Positions 6,639 through 10,102 of a stretch of 10,102 nt of DNA are shown in pieces. Under the pieces are notes generated by a model, which had not been told where the DNA came from, did not search any database, and worked only from the letters and a program-made list of their open reading frames with translations. A program made the position numbers and the translations under genes. Origin of the DNA: Fimenecus sp045593645 (GTDB lineage Bacteria; Bacillota; Clostridia; Oscillospirales; Acutalibacteraceae); assembly GCA_045593645.1 (NCBI GenBank), contig JAZNWZ010000142.1, forward strand, positions 1-10,102, in the 5' to 3' direction. Position 1 is the first letter of the stretch. The number at the start of each line of letters is the position of its first letter.

Positions 6639-7403
6639 TTAATTGTTTTTATTGTAAATTGCTTTAAGTCCCTTGAGAATTAAATCCCCGTCATAAACCA
6701 TATCTCTTTTGCAAACAGGAACGATAAAGTGTGAAAGCCCACCGGTTGCAATGATTGTTTTTGGTTCGCCAAGTTCTTCAGTAAAACGGTCAAGAAGTCC
6801 ATCAATCATTGATGCTGTGCCAAGAACTATTCCACTTTGCATACTTTCAATAGTGTTAGTTCCACAAGCCTTTTTAGGTGGCTCAAGACTAATTGCAGGA
6901 AGAAGTGAGCTTGTATTTGTAAGTGCACCAAGTGAAATTGCAATACCAGGTGCTATTGTGCAACCACGAAAGCCACGGTTCTCGTCAATAGCATAAATCT
7001 TTGTTGCTGTGCCTAAATCTACAACAAAGGCAGGAAGTGTATATTCAGCAACGGCACCAACTGCACCTGCTGCAAGGTCTGCACCAAGCTGTGCAGGATT
7101 ATCAATCATAATATTAAGACCTGTTTTAACGCCAGGAGATAAAACAATGACATTTGTACCAATAAGCTTTTCTACTGCATTTTTAATATGAACTGTGATT
7201 TCAGGTACAACTGAAGAAATTACGGCGCCTAAAATATTGTTATAATCAACATTATAAATTGCAAAAATATTTAAAAAGTCAATGGCAAATTGGTCAGCAG
7301 TTTTTTGTCTTTCAGTAGCAAAACGAGAGCTCATTGAAAGGACCTCACCGTCAAAAAGACCTAAATTTATGTTTGTGTTGCCAATATCTATTGTAAGAAG
7401 CAT
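6639..7403 (-). CDS. coaX: Type III pantothenate kinase
   Basis: ATP-dependent phosphorylation of pantothenate, the first step of coenzyme A synthesis, in the cytosol. It belongs to the ASKHA fold and unlike CoaA is not feedback-inhibited by CoA (family knowledge). At 254 residues it is full length. Seen: the N-terminal phosphate motif DIGNTN (6-11); GAD with the likely catalytic Asp109; DLGTA (129-133), the monovalent-cation and phosphate motif; the APGIAISLGAL segment (151-161), which lines the substrate pocket; and ATGG near 219-222 for nucleotide binding. After GAD this protein has Leu where many CoaX proteins have Arg; I think this variant occurs in clostridial homologues but cannot check. 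Start supported by GAGGTG 5 nt upstream and a strong promoter. Likely co-transcribed with the downstream ECF S component. Confidence 0.95.
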   Translation of the reverse strand: MLLTIDIGNTNINLGLFDGEVLSMSSRFATERQKTADQFAIDFLNIFAIYNVDYNNILGAVISSVVPEITVHIKNAVEKLIGTNVIVLSPGVKTGLNIMIDNPAQLGADLAAGAVGAVAEYTLPAFVVDLGTATKIYAIDENRGFRGCTIAPGIAISLGALTNTSSLLPAISLEPPKKACGTNTIESMQSGIVLGTASMIDGLLDRFTEELGEPKTIIATGGLSHFIVPVCKRDMVYDGDLILKGLKAIYNKNN

Positions 7404-7429
7404 AGTTTCACCTCATTTTTTACGAAATA

Positions 7430-7458
7430 ATTATATACTAATTTTTGTTGTTTATCAA
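7430..7458 (-). promoter_or_regulatory. coaX promoter
   Basis: Minus strand: -35 TTGATA (7458-7453), a 17-bp spacer, and a perfect -10 TATAAT (7435-7430). Only about 26 nt separate the -10 box from the coaX start codon. The -35 box shares position 7453 with the -35 of the divergent radical SAM promoter. Confidence 0.85.
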
Positions 7459-7475
7459 GTTTTTTATGCTATAAT
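7448..7475 (+). promoter_or_regulatory. Promoter of the radical SAM gene
   Basis: A perfect -10 TATAAT (7470-7475) with an extended TGC in front, and a -35-like TTGTTT (7448-7453) 16 bp upstream. Transcription would start near 7482, giving a leader of about 17 nt that carries the ribosome binding site AAAGGTGG (7484-7491). Confidence 0.8.
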
Positions 7476-7498
7476 ATATCAGTAAAGGTGGTGGCGTA

Positions 7499-8383
7499 GT
7501 GATTTGTAATCTTTGTCCGAGAAACTGTAATGCAGAGCGAATTGAAAATTCAGGCAATGGGTTTTGCAAAATGGGTGAGTATCCTACACTTGCTCGTGCT
7601 GGTATTCATAGTTGGGAAGAGCCTTGTATAAGTGGTGAAAAGGGCACAGGTGCAATTTTCTTTTCCGGATGTAGCTTGAAATGCTGTTTCTGTCAAAATT
7701 TCCCAATCAGCCACGAAAACAAAGGTGTAGTTATAACAACAGACAGACTTGTTGAGATTTTTAAAGAGTTAGAAGCAAAACAAGTTCACACAATAGATTT
7801 AGTTAACCCTACCCATTTTGCACATATCGTTATTGATGCTTTGAAAAAGTACAAGCCAAAAGTACCAGTTGTTTATAACTCATCAGGCTATGACAATGTT
7901 GAAACTCTAAAGAAGCTTGAAGGACTTGTTGATGTTTATCTGCCTGATTTAAAATATTTTAGCAGAGAAAAATCTAAAAAATATGCAAAATGTCCTGACT
8001 ATTTTGAAAAAGCAAGCAAAGCAATTCTTGAAATGCATCGTCAACAGCCAAAAACAGAAATTGTAGATGGAATTATTCAAAAAGGACTCATTATTCGTCA
8101 TCTTGTACTTCCTGCTAATGTGGATGACAGTAAAAACATACTTTTGTGGATTAAAAACAACCTTCCAAATGATACATATATAAGTCTTATGAGCCAGTAT
8201 ACTCCTTATGGAAATATAAGTGAGTTTAAAGAGCTAAACAGACGACTTACCACTGCAGAGTATAATAAGGTTGTGGATTATTTCTTTGACCTTAATCTTG
8301 AAAATGGCTTTATGCAAGAAAAAACATCTGCAAAAACAGATTTTATTCCAACATTTGATAACACAGGTGTTGAAAAAATTTAA
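7499..8383 (+). CDS. Radical SAM protein, PflX/PflA-like (COG1313-type)
   Basis: Member of the radical SAM superfamily related to pyruvate formate-lyase activating enzymes; the biochemical role of this subgroup is not settled. The 294-residue protein carries the SAM-cluster motif CxxxCxxC at Cys58, Cys62 and Cys65 (in SGCSLKCCFCQN). An N-terminal cysteine set, Cys3, Cys6, Cys10 and Cys23, opens with CNLCPRNC, a hallmark of the PflX-like group and possibly a second metal site. The central part (about 75-240) fits the radical SAM barrel, with the DVYLPDLKYFS and IIRHLVLPAN stretches typical of the group. GTG is the start codon: it puts CNLCPRNC at the very N-terminus and lies 7 nt after AAAGGTGG. 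No pyruvate formate-lyase or glycyl radical partner is nearby, so the substrate is unknown. Single-gene unit with its own promoter. Confidence 0.85.
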   Translation: MICNLCPRNCNAERIENSGNGFCKMGEYPTLARAGIHSWEEPCISGEKGTGAIFFSGCSLKCCFCQNFPISHENKGVVITTDRLVEIFKELEAKQVHTIDLVNPTHFAHIVIDALKKYKPKVPVVYNSSGYDNVETLKKLEGLVDVYLPDLKYFSREKSKKYAKCPDYFEKASKAILEMHRQQPKTEIVDGIIQKGLIIRHLVLPANVDDSKNILLWIKNNLPNDTYISLMSQYTPYGNISEFKELNRRLTTAEYNKVVDYFFDLNLENGFMQEKTSAKTDFIPTFDNTGVEKI

Positions 8384-8397
8384 AATAATGCTATAAT
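8370..8397 (+). promoter_or_regulatory. mscL-proC promoter
   Basis: -35 TTGAAA (8370-8375), a 16-bp spacer and a perfect extended -10 TGC-TATAAT (8389-8397). The -35 lies inside the last codons of the radical SAM gene. The same TGCTATAAT core with a 16-bp spacer is used by the promoter at 7448-7475. GAAGGA (8421-8426) is the ribosome binding site for mscL. Confidence 0.85.
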
Positions 8398-8432
8398 AAA
8401 AAGCACAAAATTGAAAGAAAGAAGGATTTTTT

Positions 8433-8894
8433 ATGAAAAAGTTTTTCAAAGAATTTAAAGAATTCGCTATGCGTGGTAACGTAATTGACTTAGCAGTCGG
8501 CGTTATTATTGGTGGTGCATTCCAAACAATCGTAAAATCACTTGTTGGTGATATCGTAATGCCACTTATCGGTCTTATTACAAAAAACGATTTAGCAACA
8601 AAGTTTATCCAACTTACTGATAGAGAAAACCCTGTTGCTACTATTGAAGAAGCAACTGAAGCTGGTATTTCAATTCTTACATATGGTAACTTTATCAGTG
8701 CTGTAATTAACTTTATCATTATGGCTTTTGTTATCTTTATCTTCATTAAGCTTCTTAACAAGCTTACAAGCCTTGGCAAGAAGGAAGAAGTTGAAGAGCC
8801 TGCAGCACCAACAACAAAGGTATGCCCATTCTGTAAGAGTGAAATCGCTATCGACGCTACAAAGTGCCCACACTGTACTTCTGACGTTGAATAA
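8433..8894 (+). CDS. mscL: Large-conductance mechanosensitive channel with C-terminal zinc-ribbon tail
   Basis: Homopentameric membrane channel that opens under membrane tension and releases solutes during hypo-osmotic shock. The 153 residues show the MscL signature at the N-terminus: amphipathic helix FKEFKEFAMRGNVIDLAVGV, first membrane helix about 16-46 with the gate segment AVGVIIGGAF, a periplasm-type loop about 50-83, and second helix about 84-108. A linker rich in Glu, Pro and Ala (116-128) then leads to CPFC (131-134) and CPHC (145-148), a four-cysteine zinc-ribbon motif taking the place of the usual C-terminal bundle. I believe similar tails occur in other Gram-positive MscL proteins. 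Codon use looks optimised, as in fba. proC follows after 11 nt, so the two are likely co-transcribed. Confidence 0.95.
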   Translation: MKKFFKEFKEFAMRGNVIDLAVGVIIGGAFQTIVKSLVGDIVMPLIGLITKNDLATKFIQLTDRENPVATIEEATEAGISILTYGNFISAVINFIIMAFVIFIFIKLLNKLTSLGKKEEVEEPAAPTTKVCPFCKSEIAIDATKCPHCTSDVE

Positions 8895-8905
8895 GGACTG
8901 TTCTT

Positions 8906-9712
8906 ATGTTTAAAAAATTAGGCTTTATTGGCTGTGGCAATATGGCAACTGCCATAATAAACGGTGCAGTTTCTTCTGGCTTTGTTAATGGTGAAAATGT
9001 ATTTGTTTTTGATGTTGACAATGCTAAAACATCTGCACTTAAAGAAAAATATGGCTTAAATATTTGTGATAGTGCTGAGTCTGTTGCTCAAAGCACAGAT
9101 GTTACAGTCCTTGCTATAAAACCACAGGTTTTTCCAACTGTTTTGCCACAAATCAAAGATTCTGTTAAAGAAAACAATACTGCAATTGTTTCGATTGGCG
9201 CAGGTAAAACACTTGAATATATTGGCTCATTTTTGAGTGATGACACTGCAATTGTTAGAGTTATGCCTAACATTAATGCAAAGGTTGGAGCGTCAATGAG
9301 TGGCGTTTGTAAAAATGGAAATGCCACAAGTGAGCTTTTAGAGTATGTTAAAAAGCTTTGCCAGTCTTTTGGTAATGTTATTGAGCTTGACGAGTCAATG
9401 TTTCCACTTTTTGGTGTAATCGCAGGTTGCTCACCTGCATATGCGTTTATGTTTATTGACTCAATGGTTCGAGAAGCAGTCAAAAATGGTATGAAAAAAG
9501 AAGATGCACTTAAAATTTGTGCTCAATCTGTTTTGGGCAGTGCAAAAATGGTGCTTTCTGATGAAGAACACAACACTTGGGCACTTATAAATAGTGTGTG
9601 CTCACCTGGTGGCACAACAATTGAGGGCGTTGCAAAGCTTCAAGAAGAAGGCTTTGACAAAGCAGTTATGGATGCAGTTAAAGCATCCCTTGATAAAGAT
9701 AAAAAATTATAA
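8906..9712 (+). CDS. proC: Pyrroline-5-carboxylate reductase
   Basis: Last step of proline synthesis: reduces 1-pyrroline-5-carboxylate to proline with NAD(P)H, in the cytosol. The 268 residues are a normal length. Seen: an N-terminal Rossmann fold with GFIGCGNMA (6-14); a second dinucleotide-fold region ending in SIGAGKTLEYI; VMPNINAKVGASMSG (119-133); and the C-terminal dimerisation and substrate domain with AGCSPAYAF (173-181) and CSPGGTTIEGV (232-242), the P5CR signature. AAGGA overlapping the mscL stop region (8893-8897) serves as its ribosome binding site, and no separate promoter is evident, so it probably depends on the mscL promoter. Proline is a compatible solute, so pairing with an osmotic channel could be functional, though simple adjacency is equally likely. 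Confidence 0.96.
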   Translation: MFKKLGFIGCGNMATAIINGAVSSGFVNGENVFVFDVDNAKTSALKEKYGLNICDSAESVAQSTDVTVLAIKPQVFPTVLPQIKDSVKENNTAIVSIGAGKTLEYIGSFLSDDTAIVRVMPNINAKVGASMSGVCKNGNATSELLEYVKKLCQSFGNVIELDESMFPLFGVIAGCSPAYAFMFIDSMVREAVKNGMKKEDALKICAQSVLGSAKMVLSDEEHNTWALINSVCSPGGTTIEGVAKLQEEGFDKAVMDAVKASLDKDKKL

Positions 9713-9715
9713 AAA

Positions 9716-9748
9716 GAAGCAGTAGGAAAACCTACTGCTTTTCTTTTT
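9716..9748. terminator. Bidirectional terminator between proC and cysK
   Basis: A perfect 10-bp stem AAGCAGTAGG/CCTACTGCTT (9717-9726 with 9731-9740) with an AAAA loop. TTCTTTTT follows on the plus side. On the minus side the A-rich stretch upstream (9700-9718) gives a broken T-run, so the hairpin can end both convergent genes. Confidence 0.9.
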
Positions 9749-9749
9749 G

Positions 9750-10102
9750 CTAAAATAAATCAGTTGATAAGTATCTATCACCGGTGTCAGGAAGAAGAAC
9801 AACAATGTTTTTATCCTTATTTTCAGGTCGTTTTGCAAGGGCTAAGCCTGCATAAAGTGCTGCACCTGAAGAAATACCAACTAACACACCTTCTTGTCTT
9901 GCAAGTAATCGTGAAGCAGAAAACGCCTCGTCAGTTGTAACTGTAAAAATCTCATCAATAATACCAACATTTAACACTTCAGGAATAAAGCCTGCACCGA
10001 TTCCCTGAATTTTGTGAGCACCGGCAACACCACCGGACAAAACAGGCGATGAAAGCGGCTCAACCGCCACAACAGCTACACCCGGCTTGTTCTCTTTAAG
10101 GA
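9750..10102 (-). CDS. cysK: Cysteine synthase A, C-terminal part (5' end outside window)
   Basis: PLP-dependent O-acetylserine sulfhydrylase, making cysteine from O-acetylserine and sulfide. Only about 116 C-terminal residues are visible; the frame is open to the window edge, so the PLP lysine and N-terminal domain lie beyond it. Seen: AVEPLSSPVLSGG, then HKIQGIGAGFIPEVL (the conserved stretch of the cysteine synthase family), the segment DEAFSASRLLARQEGVLVGISSGAA with its PLP-phosphate/serine environment, and the terminal LLPDTGDRYLSTDLF characteristic of CysK. A GTG at 10068-10070 is an internal valine codon, not a start, because homology continues upstream of it. Cystathionine beta-synthase-like paralogues are the main alternative. 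Confidence 0.92.
   Translation of the reverse strand, partial: LKENKPGVAVVAVEPLSSPVLSGGVAGAHKIQGIGAGFIPEVLNVGIIDEIFTVTTDEAFSASRLLARQEGVLVGISSGAALYAGLALAKRPENKDKNIVVLLPDTGDRYLSTDLF

Noticed and set aside
8234..8779. 181-residue open frame on the minus strand across the radical SAM end and mscL
   Set aside because: It is antisense to two well-supported genes, crosses their promoter region and shows no recognisable domain; it is an artefact of AT-rich antisense reading.
9088..9483. 131-residue minus-strand open frame inside proC
   Set aside because: It is the complement of a conserved proC coding region and lacks a ribosome binding site or recognisable motif.
1..10102. CRISPR array, tRNA or rRNA gene, phage or transposase gene, defence system
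   Set aside because: I looked for regularly spaced repeats, cloverleaf-like segments and such protein families on both strands and saw none; the window is ordinary core genome.

Overview
The window is about 10.1 kb of AT-rich DNA densely packed with ordinary metabolic and housekeeping genes. The mix points to a low-GC Gram-positive anaerobe of the class Clostridia, plausibly an Oscillospiraceae/Ruminococcaceae-type gut bacterium. The evidence is a T-box leader, a type III pantothenate kinase beside an ECF-type S component, strong AGGAGG-like ribosome binding sites, canonical sigma-A promoters, and a palindromic intergenic repeat of a style I associate with gut Firmicutes. The taxonomic call is an inference from gene content, not a match to a named genome.

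Left part (1-2681): the 3' two-thirds of a class II fructose-bisphosphate aldolase gene ends at a clear intrinsic terminator. A stand-alone alanyl-tRNA editing protein (AlaX-L type) follows on the same strand. It converges on a Cof-type HAD phosphatase, and the two share a bidirectional terminator. Between the HAD gene and leuB lies a 135-bp compound inverted-repeat element.

Centre (2849-5960, minus strand): leuA (2-isopropylmalate synthase, type 2) and leuB (3-isopropylmalate dehydrogenase) are tightly coupled, with a 1-nt gap. They are preceded by a near-consensus promoter and a roughly 295-nt T-box leader with a CUC (Leu) specifier. leuC and leuD are not in the window. The free 5' tail of the leader is complementary to the 3' arm of its own terminator, which is the most interesting signal here.

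Right part (5968-10102): on the minus strand, coaX and an ECF S component (probably for pantothenate) form a likely operon upstream of the leu promoter. Divergent from coaX, with abutting -35 boxes, is a PflX-like radical SAM gene starting with GTG. mscL follows, from its own extended -10 promoter, and encodes a C-terminal zinc-ribbon tail. proC comes 11 nt after mscL. A second bidirectional terminator separates proC from a convergent cysK, which runs off the window end.

Functionally the genes cover central carbon metabolism, leucine, proline and cysteine synthesis, CoA synthesis, translation quality control and osmotic protection. I see no transposase, phage gene, CRISPR array, tRNA or rRNA, and no convincing novel multi-gene system. 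Every coding region reads intact apart from the two cut by the window edges.
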